A program made the position numbers and the translations under genes. From Chromobacterium vaccinii (GTDB taxonomy: Bacteria; Pseudomonadota; Gammaproteobacteria; Burkholderiales; Chromobacteriaceae): DNA of 64,000 bases. The notes under the pieces were generated by a model that was given only the letters and a program-made list of their open reading frames with translations, was not told the origin of the DNA and did not search any database. Shown here in pieces: positions 35,018-43,943 of the stretch (position 1 is its first letter; every line of letters starts with the position of its first letter). Where the stretch lies: the NCBI RefSeq assembly GCF_000971335.1, contig NZ_JZJL01000023.1:1-64000 (forward strand), written 5' to 3'.

Positions 35018-38000
35018 ATGAGCGTGACGTCGAAGAGGGTTGAGGCGGTGGGGGTCCACGAAACAGCGAAGAGTCTTGCTGAGAGTCTTAGGCAATACAT
35101 CGAAGCCCAGTATCACATCCGCGACGAGGCCCTTGTCAGGGAGCGCCATGCGCTTTTGCGGAAGGATGCTACTATCGCCCAGACCCCCTATGTGGAGGCC
35201 ACTCCGGTCTACAAGGTGGGAGATCCCTACGGTAGCCTACCAATTCCCAAGGCGGCAGCCGATGTGCTGACCCAACTTGCGGGGATGGGTGTTGGTCTTT
35301 ACCCCCGCCCCTACGAACACCAGTCGCAAGCACTCGCATCCTTCCTAGGCGATGAAGCAGCCGACCTGGTTGTGGCCACAGGCACCGGCTCGGGCAAGAC
35401 GGAAAGCTTCCTTATGCCGGTCATCGGTAAGCTGGCGATCGAGGGTGCGGAAAGGCCCAAGTCTGCAGCGCTTCCGGGCTGCAGGGCGATGCTGTTGTAT
35501 CCAATGAATGCCCTGGTCAACGATCAGCTTGCACGTATCCGGCGATTGCTCGGCAATCCCAAGGCAGCACAGGTTCTTTCAAAGGGAAGGTCGAAGCCTA
35601 TCCGTTTCGGAAGCTATACGGGTCGGACTCCATACCCAGGACGCAGGACCTCCGTACGAGATGAACACTTCATCAAGCCACTTTTCGAGGAGTTTTATCG
35701 CAAGGTTGCAGAGAGGCCGGTCGTCCAGACGGAACTGGAGCGCATCGGTCGTTGGCCCAGCAAGGATCTTGATGCCTTCTATGGGCACGGGTTGGCCCAG
35801 ACCAAAACATACTCCTCGGGGAAGAAAGCTGGAAAACAGTACATCGCAAACAACTGGGGCGGCCGGCTGAATACGCAACCCGGCGACCGCGAACTCATGA
35901 CCCGGTACGAGATGCAGCAGAATTGTCCCGAACTGCTCATCACCAACTACTCCATGCTCGAATACATGCTCATGCGCCCCATCGAACGCGGCATCTTCGA
36001 GCAGACCAGAGACTGGCTCAAGGCAGATCATCGAAACGAGTTTATTCTCGTCCTCGACGAGGCGCATATGTACAGGGGTGCAGGCGGCGCGGAGGTTGCG
36101 CTCCTCATCCGGCGCCTCTGTGCACGCCTAGAGATTCCGCGCGAGCGTATGCGCTGCATCCTTACCAGCGCGAGCCTTGGCTCAGGTCCGACCTCCGTTG
36201 AAGACGGCGAGCGTTTCGCCCGTGATCTGACCGGGCTGTCGGAAACATCCCCGAGGTGTATTAGGGTGATCCAAGGCACTCCGGAACCGCGTCATCCCTC
36301 GCGCTTAGCCACGTGCGAGGAAGCTGAGGTGCTGGCCACCTTCGATCTGGGCTCCTTCCAGAACGCTGCCAACGACCTGGACTCTGCGCGCGCGGCGGTG
36401 ACGGACCTCGCTGCCGGCTTAGGATGGAGTGTACCGTCCGAAGGCGACCATGAATCGTTCCGGAACTGGCTCTTTGAGAGCCTGATGGGCTTCGGCCCCC
36501 TTGAGGAACTGATCACGAAGGTATCAGGCAGGGCTGCCAGGCTAGACGCTCTAAGCGAAGCACTCTTCCACGGATGCTCGCCGGACACAGCGGCGCGGGC
36601 GGCCGACACATTACTTGCCCTTGGCAGCTATGCCCGGCGGAGTTCCGACGGTCGCGTTTTGGTCCCAGCCCGCTTGCATCTTTTCCATAGGGGCCTGCCG
36701 GGCCTCCACGCCTGTGTGGATCCCAAATGCTCGGAGAGGCTTGGCGGGCACGCTGCCCCCACCATCCTGGGCCGCCTTCACACAAAGCCCCTGGATCAGT
36801 GTGGCTGCGTGTCGAAGGGAAGGGTTTACGAATTGCTCACCCATCGTGACTGCGGAGCCGCTTTCATCCGCGGATACGTGAGTACAGACATGGACTTTGT
36901 CTGGCACCAGCCGAGCGGTCCATTGTCTGAGGGAGGGACCGTCGACCTCATTCCCATTGAAATCCTAGTCGAGGAAAGTGTCCACCCACGCAGCCGCAAC
37001 AAGGAAATGTGGCTGCACATCCCTACTGGGCGTCTTTCTCCAATGTGTCCCCCGGGTGCCTCGGGCTATCGCAAGGTGTGCGTGCCCGACAAGGTCACAG
37101 CCGGTTCAGAGATATCCTTCGACGAATGCCCTGTCTGCATGCGTAGAACCAGAAGCTCCAAGGACGAGCCCTCCAAAGTAATGGACCACGTGACTAAAGG
37201 CGAGGCTCCGTTCACCACTCTGGTCCGCTCGCAGATGGCCCGCCAGCCGGCCAGTCGAGCCATCGATGCCAGACATCCCAACGGCGGTCGGAAGGTGCTT
37301 ATATTCTCCGATGGCCGCCAGAAGGCGGCCCGGCTGGCACGTGACATCCCTAGGGACATCGAACTCGACGTATTCAGGCAGGCTGTGGCACTAGCGTGTG
37401 CGCGATTGGAGGCGATTTCACAGGAGCCGCGGCCGAACCAGAATCTCTATCTCGCTTTCCTGTCCGTTCTCTCTGACCACGACCTCCCTATTTTCGACGG
37501 CCAGGATGCGAAGAAGGTGGCCACCGACCGCGCCGAGTTCGAACGCGATTGTGGCAGTGACCTAAGACAAGCTTTTGACGACGAGTTTGCTCCGTCGGAG
37601 GCTCCCGCGCGATACCGGATCGCATTACTTAAACTTCTATGCAGCAACTACTACTCGCTTTCGGGGACGACAGTAGGCTTCGTCGAGCCCGCACGGTCAA
37701 AGCTCAAGAAACTGAAGGGCGACGTAAAGATGGCAGGTATCGACCTCGTGGACGAGGACGTTCGCGCCCTCGCAGTCGCTTGGATCGACGCGTTGCTTCG
37801 GGAGTTCGCGTTTGACTCATCCTTCGACCTAACACTTCGCCGTAAAGCGGCCGGTTACTTCAAGCCAGGCTGGGGGAGCAAAGGTCAGTTTGACCGCACC
37901 TTCAGAGAAGCCCTTGCACATCGCCCCGGCTGGGGGAAGCCCGTCGTCGAGGCCGTCGAGGCAGCGTTTCGCAGCCAGTTAGCGTCCGAGAAGGACGGCG

Positions 38001-40549
38001 CTTGGTTCCTTTCCCCAAACTCCCTCCGTCTGCGGCTCGACCTCTCCCATGTCTGGGCTCAGTGTCCGGACTGTACCGCCCTCATGCCACTCACATTCGG
38101 TGAGAGCACCTGCCTTGCCTGTGGGGACGAAGGCGTCAGGCCAGTTGATCCTGCTACGAGTGATTATATTGCTGCTCGTAAGGGCTTCTGGCGCCTGCCG
38201 GTACAAGAGGCCCTCGCCCCTGGCTCCCGGCTCTCAAACCTCAGCGTTGAGGAGCACACGGCTCAGCTTTCAAATCGTGACCGTAGTAGCGTCCACGCCA
38301 CAACAGAGCTTTATGAACTAAGATTCCAAGATGTCCTCATCGAGGAGTCCGATAGACCGATCGATGTGCTCAGTTGCACCACCACCATGGAGGTAGGCGT
38401 CGACATCGGCTCCCTCGTCGCGGTGGCTCTAAGAAACGTACCTCCCCAGCGAGAGAACTACCAGCAGAGGGCTGGCCGCGCGGGCCGCCGCGGCGCCTCT
38501 GTTTCGACCGTGGTGACATACTCCCAGACCGGACCACACGACAGCCATTACTTCCTGAACCCCGAGCACATAGTGGCTGGACCGCCGCGTACGCCCGAGG
38601 TCAAGGTGGGTAACGCTAAGATCGCCCGCCGGCATGTGCATGCCTACTTGATCCAAACGTTCTTCCACGAACTCATGGAGCAAGGCGTTCAGGGTCCAGG
38701 CGAGAAAACGTCAATGTTGGAAAAGGCGCTCGGCCCGACCCGAGAGTTCTTCCACGGCGCACTGGACACCGGGCTTAACCTTGAAGGCTTTGAGGACTGG
38801 GTGTCGTGCCGAGTTCTAGATGCAGGAGGTGACCTTCGGGCCTCCATCGCAGCCTGGCTTCCCCCATCCCTTGACACTGGTGGGCGCACTCCAGGGGAGT
38901 GGCTTGCAGAGATAGTAGAGGAGTTCCTAGCGACTCTGCGCCAACTCGGTGCGGACGTTCCACCACCTATCACCTTGGATAACGGTGGAGAGGATGACGA
39001 AGCTGAGGTTACCGAGAACGTAGGAGCGAAATTGGAGCAGGAGGAATTCCTGGAATTCCTTTTCTTTTACGGCCTCCTGCCGAGCTATGCATTTCCCACA
39101 AGCCTTTGCAGCTTCCTGGTGGAAAAGAATGAGAAGAACTCCAAAGGCATCTGGGAGATCCGCACCGTCCAGCGACCGCAGCAGTCGATTTCACAGGCAC
39201 TAAGCGAATATGCTCCAGGGCGGCTGATCGTCATCGACAAGAAGACCTACCGGTCTGGAGGCGTGTTCGCCGACCTCCCGGCTGGGGAGGTTAACCGAGC
39301 TAGGCCGCTTTTTGAGAAACCCAAAAAGCTTATCCATTGCGAGGCGTGCTCTTTCGTCCGCGATCCCCATAAGGCCTTGGGTGGGAGCGACAGCACGTGC
39401 CCAGTATGCGGAGGAGTGCTGAGGGAAGAGACGATGATCCAACCTGAGGTCTTTGGCCCCGAAGGCGCTAGGGAACTTCCTGAGGACGACCGCGAGCAGG
39501 AGATCACGTTCGCTACGATGGCCCAATTCCCACAGCCCGTCGACCCGGAGGCATTCACCTTCAGACGGTGCGGGCCGAACGCGAGCTTTACCCACGCAAC
39601 CAACCAAAGACTCGTGACTGTCAACTGGGGCAAGGAGGGAGGTCAGGGCGGCGGGTTCTCTGTTTGCGTTGAATGCGGGGCCGCCTCGGTTTTCGATCCA
39701 TCCTCACCGGTCGGGGGGGGGCACAAACGCCCATACAGACACCTTGGCCCGTTGGGTACACCAGAGCAATGCTCTGGGGAGTTCCGGCGCGTACTTCTTG
39801 GCCATGACTTCCGTACTGACCTATTGCTGCTGAGGCTGAAGGTTGCAACCCCACTCGTCACCGACACTGCTGACATTGTGGCTCTGCGAATACTTGAGGA
39901 CGCACTTCATACGATCGCTGAGGCGCTCCGGCTTGCCGCGAGCCGCCACAGGCAATTGGACCTCGACCCCGCAGAGTTCGGTTCCGGTTTCCGGGTCGTC
40001 CCAGCCCTCCAGGACGAAGCTCGGATGTTGGACCTCTTTCTGTATGACACCCTTTCGGGTGGTGCGGGCTATGCTGAAGTCGCGGCCCGCAACCTACCGG
40101 AGATACTAGAGGCCACGCTCGCACTGCTGGAAGGCTGCACATGTGACACTTCATGTACCGAATGCCTCAATCACTTCCACAATCAGCACATCCAGGACCG
40201 ATTGGATAGGAAGCTCGGCGCATCTCTTCTCCGTTATGCAGTACACGGTGAGGAACCGCATTGCTCTCCACCCGACGTACAGACTGCTACATTATCGCAA
40301 CTGCGTGCCAGCCTTGAGTTGGACGGTTTCTACTGCTCTGAAGGAGGAGTACCCGAAAATCCCATGCTTGTCGAAAGAGATGGCCGCCGCATGGCCCTGG
40401 GGTGCTACCCGGGGCTCATCGGCAGAACGGAGTTGACCCACGCTGTCAAGGATGCGTGCAATGTCCACGGTTATTTGGCGCTGAACGAGTATTTGCTCAG
40501 GTCCAACCTCCCGGATGCCCATCAGCGGGTCAGGGCTCTATTCCGTTAG
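35018..40549 (+). CDS. druE: Druantia helicase DruE (DUF1998)
   Basis: An 1843-residue superfamily 2 helicase. Walker A is GTGSGKT at about 122-128, the DEAH box is at 347-350 (VLDEAHMYRG), motif III-like TSASLGSGP follows, and motif VI is QRAGRAGRRG at about 1150-1159. An unusually long insert separates the two RecA-like lobes and holds cysteine pairs (CPVCMRR; CPDC...CLAC). Further zinc-type cysteines lie near 1441 and 1467. The C-terminal DUF1998 module ends with CTCDTSCTECLN around 1707. This architecture, also seen in DrmA/B of DISARM and in DpdJ, fits DruE given the neighbours. It is the system's probable motor on DNA. Confidence 0.95.
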   Translation: MSVTSKRVEAVGVHETAKSLAESLRQYIEAQYHIRDEALVRERHALLRKDATIAQTPYVEATPVYKVGDPYGSLPIPKAAADVLTQLAGMGVGLYPRPYEHQSQALASFLGDEAADLVVATGTGSGKTESFLMPVIGKLAIEGAERPKSAALPGCRAMLLYPMNALVNDQLARIRRLLGNPKAAQVLSKGRSKPIRFGSYTGRTPYPGRRTSVRDEHFIKPLFEEFYRKVAERPVVQTELERIGRWPSKDLDAFYGHGLAQTKTYSSGKKAGKQYIANNWGGRLNTQPGDRELMTRYEMQQNCPELLITNYSMLEYMLMRPIERGIFEQTRDWLKADHRNEFILVLDEAHMYRGAGGAEVALLIRRLCARLEIPRERMRCILTSASLGSGPTSVEDGERFARDLTGLSETSPRCIRVIQGTPEPRHPSRLATCEEAEVLATFDLGSFQNAANDLDSARAAVTDLAAGLGWSVPSEGDHESFRNWLFESLMGFGPLEELITKVSGRAARLDALSEALFHGCSPDTAARAADTLLALGSYARRSSDGRVLVPARLHLFHRGLPGLHACVDPKCSERLGGHAAPTILGRLHTKPLDQCGCVSKGRVYELLTHRDCGAAFIRGYVSTDMDFVWHQPSGPLSEGGTVDLIPIEILVEESVHPRSRNKEMWLHIPTGRLSPMCPPGASGYRKVCVPDKVTAGSEISFDECPVCMRRTRSSKDEPSKVMDHVTKGEAPFTTLVRSQMARQPASRAIDARHPNGGRKVLIFSDGRQKAARLARDIPRDIELDVFRQAVALACARLEAISQEPRPNQNLYLAFLSVLSDHDLPIFDGQDAKKVATDRAEFERDCGSDLRQAFDDEFAPSEAPARYRIALLKLLCSNYYSLSGTTVGFVEPARSKLKKLKGDVKMAGIDLVDEDVRALAVAWIDALLREFAFDSSFDLTLRRKAAGYFKPGWGSKGQFDRTFREALAHRPGWGKPVVEAVEAAFRSQLASEKDGAWFLSPNSLRLRLDLSHVWAQCPDCTALMPLTFGESTCLACGDEGVRPVDPATSDYIAARKGFWRLPVQEALAPGSRLSNLSVEEHTAQLSNRDRSSVHATTELYELRFQDVLIEESDRPIDVLSCTTTMEVGVDIGSLVAVALRNVPPQRENYQQRAGRAGRRGASVSTVVTYSQTGPHDSHYFLNPEHIVAGPPRTPEVKVGNAKIARRHVHAYLIQTFFHELMEQGVQGPGEKTSMLEKALGPTREFFHGALDTGLNLEGFEDWVSCRVLDAGGDLRASIAAWLPPSLDTGGRTPGEWLAEIVEEFLATLRQLGADVPPPITLDNGGEDDEAEVTENVGAKLEQEEFLEFLFFYGLLPSYAFPTSLCSFLVEKNEKNSKGIWEIRTVQRPQQSISQALSEYAPGRLIVIDKKTYRSGGVFADLPAGEVNRARPLFEKPKKLIHCEACSFVRDPHKALGGSDSTCPVCGGVLREETMIQPEVFGPEGARELPEDDREQEITFATMAQFPQPVDPEAFTFRRCGPNASFTHATNQRLVTVNWGKEGGQGGGFSVCVECGAASVFDPSSPVGGGHKRPYRHLGPLGTPEQCSGEFRRVLLGHDFRTDLLLLRLKVATPLVTDTADIVALRILEDALHTIAEALRLAASRHRQLDLDPAEFGSGFRVVPALQDEARMLDLFLYDTLSGGAGYAEVAARNLPEILEATLALLEGCTCDTSCTECLNHFHNQHIQDRLDRKLGASLLRYAVHGEEPHCSPPDVQTATLSQLRASLELDGFYCSEGGVPENPMLVERDGRRMALGCYPGLIGRTELTHAVKDACNVHGYLALNEYLLRSNLPDAHQRVRALFR

Positions 40550-40636
40550 GCTGCAGAGAGGGGGTTCTTGGGAGGATATCCCAGGGACCCTCGTTCGTCT
40601 GAGTTGAACGGTACTTGGCGAGGTTTCGTGAGCGAC

Positions 40637-40816
40637 TTATTTGGGTGCCGCGCGCTGCAGCAGAGTGGCGCGTTTGAGGGCAAAGTAGCGCTTGGCCTCT
40701 TCATGTGGAATATCGAGGCGGGGATCATTCAGAGCCGCCTGGACGGCTTGGCGAACGTACTCGTTATAAGCAGTCGCAGACTTGAGCGTGGGAAAGATGG
40801 GTTCAAGTTTGGGCAT
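40637..40816 (-). CDS. Orphan antitoxin-like small protein
   Basis: A 59-residue frame on the minus strand, starting ATG 40816 with GAGAAG upstream. The sequence MPKLEPIFPTLKSATAYNEY, then YVRQAVQAALNDPRLDIPHE, resembles antitoxins of RelE/ParE-type modules, which commonly carry a conserved ALxDPRPxIPHEE segment. No toxin gene follows on the minus strand (40550-40636 is empty), so it looks orphaned. It lies between druE and the transposition genes, where addiction modules are frequent cargo. Assignment is by motif only. Confidence 0.55.
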   Translation of the reverse strand: MPKLEPIFPTLKSATAYNEYVRQAVQAALNDPRLDIPHEEAKRYFALKRATLLQRAAPK

Positions 40817-40956
40817 GGCGTCTTCTCATTACTCTCCATTTTGAGTGTATTCCAAAAGGGGTTTTGCATGGCAACGTAAATCAAATTTACAGCGCATCGC
40901 AGAGCTTGTGGCGTAGATACTGAGCATATATGTCATTTTTGATTGGACTGTTCTAG

Positions 40957-40986
40957 CTCAAGTGGGAAGACCATTGCCCACTTGAG
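40957..40986. repeat. Ten-base stem hairpin
   Basis: CTCAAGTGGG and CCCACTTGAG form a perfect ten-base inverted repeat with a ten-base loop, downstream of tniQ. Neither side has a U-tract, so it may be a weak terminator of the tns operon or a protein-binding site. Confidence 0.55.
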
Positions 40987-41025
40987 TTGGGCTGGTCGAA
41001 CTCGTGCAATCGCGTGCCTATGGAA

Positions 41026-41063
41026 AATTATGGGAATCCCATAATTATTGGTTTCCCATAATT
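41026..41063. repeat. Palindrome cluster built on CCCATAATT
   Basis: AATTATGGGA (41026-41035) and TCCCATAATT (41037-41046) form a perfect palindrome around one central base, and a third half-site CCCATAATT follows at 41055-41063. The cluster ends about 12 bases before the tniQ stop codon. Such closely spaced half-sites look like a recombinase or regulator binding array rather than a terminator. Confidence 0.6.
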
Positions 41064-41075
41064 TTCATAATTTGC

Positions 41076-42935
41076 TCAAGCCAGGCTTGTAGCTACATCC
41101 GCGCGCCAAAACACATACTCGTCCCCGCAATTCTCCATTGGCCCATAGAGGGGACATAGTCCTTGTTTAACCAAGTGTCTGGCGGCCTGTCGCACCGGTT
41201 TGTTGACCATTTCCGCCAAGTGTTCGCCCCAGATGTAGTCGTTGGTCAACCGTTCCAGCTCCTTGGCCTCGATACCCAGCAGCATCCGCTTCTCATAGCC
41301 ATACTGCTGCTGGGTAGCGTGGGCATGTCCGGCGCCAATCAGGTGATAGAGCAAGTTGATGTCCATCTGGATGGCGGCTGCCGCCTCTCTGACCGTGAAG
41401 AAGCCGCGGGAGCGGCGGTATTGCTCATGCCAGAGCATGAATTGCTGTCGGGAAACCAGCAGCGCGCGGAGGCCATGGTCGGCCGGGGTGCGGCCTACAA
41501 CCTCCAGCGAGCCATCTTGCAGGGCGCGGATCACCGCCAAGAAGGGCTGGCTGCCTTGCATCCAGCGTTTGGTGATTTCCCACACCGATAGCAGTTCTGG
41601 ATTGTTCGGTTCTGGGCTGATCCGGCCATGGTTCAACTGCTCCAGGAAGGCGTTGATGGTTTCCAGTTGAAAGCACCATCGAGTACGTTTCTTATCGTGG
41701 GGCAGGGGTTGCAGCAGGCGGCTTTCGATCAGCAAGCGGATTCGTTTGGGGGTGATGCGCAGCATGCGTTCCACCTCCGAAATGGTCAGTGTGCCATGCT
41801 CACTGCGGGCGTAGGCATCCAGTGAGCTTCGCTCCACCATCCAAATGGTTTTCCCTTTAGCCGATGAGGATTGACAGCCTTTGAGCGTGCCGCTTTCGAT
41901 CAGCTTGTGTACGGCGCCTCTCGAGAGATTGAGCTGTTCCGCTGCCTTGGCCAAGCTGATGATGGGATGGGCCTGACGCAGATCCTGCTGCAGGATCAGT
42001 TTGTCCGGCCAGCGTGCATGGACATAACGCTCGAATTCTTCCCGTACAAATAGCAGTTCTGGATGGACCAGCAGCCGGTAGAGGGCCTGATGCATTTCCC
42101 GCAAGTACACCCGCAGCGATGCCGTGTTGCCGGAAATGGGTAGTGTGTATTCCTCCAGTAGTTGATGGAAGCGTTGCGGCCAGTGCTGGGCAATCTGCAT
42201 GGCCAACTGCAGATAGGGCTGAATGATTTCGATTCGGCCATGATCGGCTATTTTTTGCGGCCGGGTATTGGGTCGGTGCGAGGCATAGGCACCAAAGAAC
42301 CAGAGCAGGTCGCATAGTTGTACCGGGTATAGATGATCTAATTCCGGCGGCGTGGGAATGTTGCTGACGGAGAGGTAGGGCAGGCCGACCAGCGGCCGGA
42401 TAGTCTGGGTAATCAGTTTGGCGAGTGCCAGCTCGGAAGCGGTGCCTGGGCGTGTGCCGGCATGGCGCAAGTCGGCGCCGCAGCTGCAAGTAAACATGGT
42501 GCCTTGATGCCAGCGGATGAGTTTGTCGCAGCCGGGGCATTTTTCTCGCAGCAGCAGGCGATGAATCGGGCAGGCTATTTGCAGGGTCAGCAGCCACTCC
42601 GTTTGCCAGATGCCGTGTTCAGCCAGGCAGACGGGGCACCAGCGGCGATGATGGTGATTCCAGTACGTCACCTTGAGACCGAGCCGATGGTAGCTGTGAC
42701 GGCCCAGGCTGGCCGGCGCCGGGCCTGTCAGGCAAGCCAGGCTAGTCTGATCGTGGCCTGTCAGCCGGGTTAGATTCTGCCCGGCGGTGTCGTGCTTTTT
42801 GACGAATAACGGTAGCCAAGTCTGTCCGGGGTAGCCGTTGGCGTGTCCCAGGCGTAGGCAATAGCCCAGCAGACTTTCACCCGCCTGCGGCTTGGGGCGG
42901 ATCTGCAGTAGTGGGGAGGTCATGGTGTGTTCCAT
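41076..42935 (-). CDS. tniQ: TniQ/TnsD-like target selector
   Basis: A 619-residue protein. The N-terminus (LQIRPKPQAGESLLGYCLRLGHANGYPG) is a TniQ domain, followed by a zinc region with Cys100, Cys103, Cys122/His125, Cys133, Cys136, Cys150 and Cys152. At least three helix-turn-helix-like units follow (AAEQLNLSRGAVHKLIESG near 330, VERMLRITPKRIRLLIE near 390, REAAAAIQMDINLLYHLIG near 530). Family members recognise the insertion site and recruit TnsC. The repeated helix-turn-helix modules suggest a sequence-specific site. It is the last gene of the leftward tns operon, 33 bases after tnsC. Confidence 0.88.
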   Translation of the reverse strand: MEHTMTSPLLQIRPKPQAGESLLGYCLRLGHANGYPGQTWLPLFVKKHDTAGQNLTRLTGHDQTSLACLTGPAPASLGRHSYHRLGLKVTYWNHHHRRWCPVCLAEHGIWQTEWLLTLQIACPIHRLLLREKCPGCDKLIRWHQGTMFTCSCGADLRHAGTRPGTASELALAKLITQTIRPLVGLPYLSVSNIPTPPELDHLYPVQLCDLLWFFGAYASHRPNTRPQKIADHGRIEIIQPYLQLAMQIAQHWPQRFHQLLEEYTLPISGNTASLRVYLREMHQALYRLLVHPELLFVREEFERYVHARWPDKLILQQDLRQAHPIISLAKAAEQLNLSRGAVHKLIESGTLKGCQSSSAKGKTIWMVERSSLDAYARSEHGTLTISEVERMLRITPKRIRLLIESRLLQPLPHDKKRTRWCFQLETINAFLEQLNHGRISPEPNNPELLSVWEITKRWMQGSQPFLAVIRALQDGSLEVVGRTPADHGLRALLVSRQQFMLWHEQYRRSRGFFTVREAAAAIQMDINLLYHLIGAGHAHATQQQYGYEKRMLLGIEAKELERLTNDYIWGEHLAEMVNKPVRQAARHLVKQGLCPLYGPMENCGDEYVFWRADVATSLA

Positions 42936-42968
42936 TGGAGGATCGCCAGCGCGGCGATCCTCATGGGT

Positions 42969-43943
42969 TTACAACGCAGGGATGGCGGATTTGGGAGCAT
43001 TCCTCCGGGAGAACCGGGTAGGTTCGAATGGCTCGTCAGGCTGATTCAGGCGTCGGAATACAAAGTTGGCATCGAAGGGATTCAGCTCGGATGGGCTGTC
43101 TCGCCAAACATAGTTGGAGAAGGCTATGGCCAAGACGCTTTGGTCGAGATCGTGCCGCTCCTGTTCGATTAAGCACTCCAGCGCTCCCAGAATTACTTTG
43201 GAGAGATAGCCGAGCAGGCCATTGCTGGCATAGTGCAGGCGTCTGACGCAGTCCCACTCGGCGAGCCCCCAGAGTGGGCGCCCTTGGTTGATCTGCATGT
43301 CCCAGGCATGGACGACGTCGCGGAACAAAGACTTGTCTGCGTTGCAAGAGAAACCGATCGGCGTTAGCGCCACGCGGGCGGCAAAGCGACGGCGCAACTG
43401 CTCGTTGGAGCGCAGGATCCACTCACACTCTGGCAGGCCGGACAGCACAGTGGGAATGGCGATCTGATCGATCAGGGTTTTCAGCCACTCGGTGACCTCC
43501 TCGAAGGTTCTACGGCCGGCGTCGACGAAGTGATGGAACTCATCCAGTAGCAAGGCTTCGGTTTTGCCGTTGCGGATCAGTTGCACGATCTGGTTGGTCT
43601 TCTCCGCGGTGCTGCTCCGAAGCTGAACGCCGGCCCCTAGCGCGATCAGAATGGCTTCCGCCAGACCACGGATGGTTGGGTGGGCGGGCACTTGGACATA
43701 CACCACCGGGCGTATCGTCGCCTCCTCCGTTTCGTAGTTGGGGTACTGCTTGGCAAAGCTGTGCAGCACCGAGGTCTTGCCGGTGCCGGATGCGCCAATC
43801 AGCAGCAGATGCCTGGCAGCGGCGCCTTGGCGCGACAGGGTATGGCTGTGCGACAGCCTTTCCAGCGCCGTGCTGAATTGTGGATGCAGGATCTGGATCC
43901 GCTCCGCCCGTCGAAGATCTGCCAGCGTATAGCGCTCACTCAT
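42969..43943 (-). CDS. tnsC: TnsC/TniB transposition ATPase
   Basis: A 324-residue AAA+ ATPase. Walker A is GASGTGKT (residues 50-57) and Walker B LLLDEFHH (about 131-138), followed by the sensor region TVLSGLPECEWIL. It is short like TniB of Tn5053-type elements rather than the 555-residue Tn7 TnsC. It bridges target-bound TniQ and the transposase. The start overlaps the tnsB stop by eight bases, so translation is coupled. Confidence 0.93.
   Translation of the reverse strand: MSERYTLADLRRAERIQILHPQFSTALERLSHSHTLSRQGAAARHLLLIGASGTGKTSVLHSFAKQYPNYETEEATIRPVVYVQVPAHPTIRGLAEAILIALGAGVQLRSSTAEKTNQIVQLIRNGKTEALLLDEFHHFVDAGRRTFEEVTEWLKTLIDQIAIPTVLSGLPECEWILRSNEQLRRRFAARVALTPIGFSCNADKSLFRDVVHAWDMQINQGRPLWGLAEWDCVRRLHYASNGLLGYLSKVILGALECLIEQERHDLDQSVLAIAFSNYVWRDSPSELNPFDANFVFRRLNQPDEPFEPTRFSRRNAPKSAIPAL

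Larger units (their letters stand above)
29176..40549 (+). other. Type I Druantia anti-phage defence system
   Basis: Five consecutive rightward genes match the type I Druantia layout in order and approximate size: DUF4338 protein DruA (409 aa), DruB (554), DruC (623), DruD (344), and the giant DUF1998 helicase DruE (1843). Gaps are 15 bases or less, or the genes overlap, apart from 18 bases before druE. Type I Druantia protects E. coli against several phages (Doron et al. 2018); its mechanism is not settled. All five frames are open and the visible helicase motifs are intact, so the system looks functional. Confidence 0.9.

Noticed and set aside
35018-40549. DISARM (DrmA/DrmB) or Dpd helicase instead of DruE
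   Set aside because: No DISARM methyltransferase or PLD gene and no DpdA-like transglycosylase is nearby, whereas DUF4338 DruA and three genes of Druantia sizes are.
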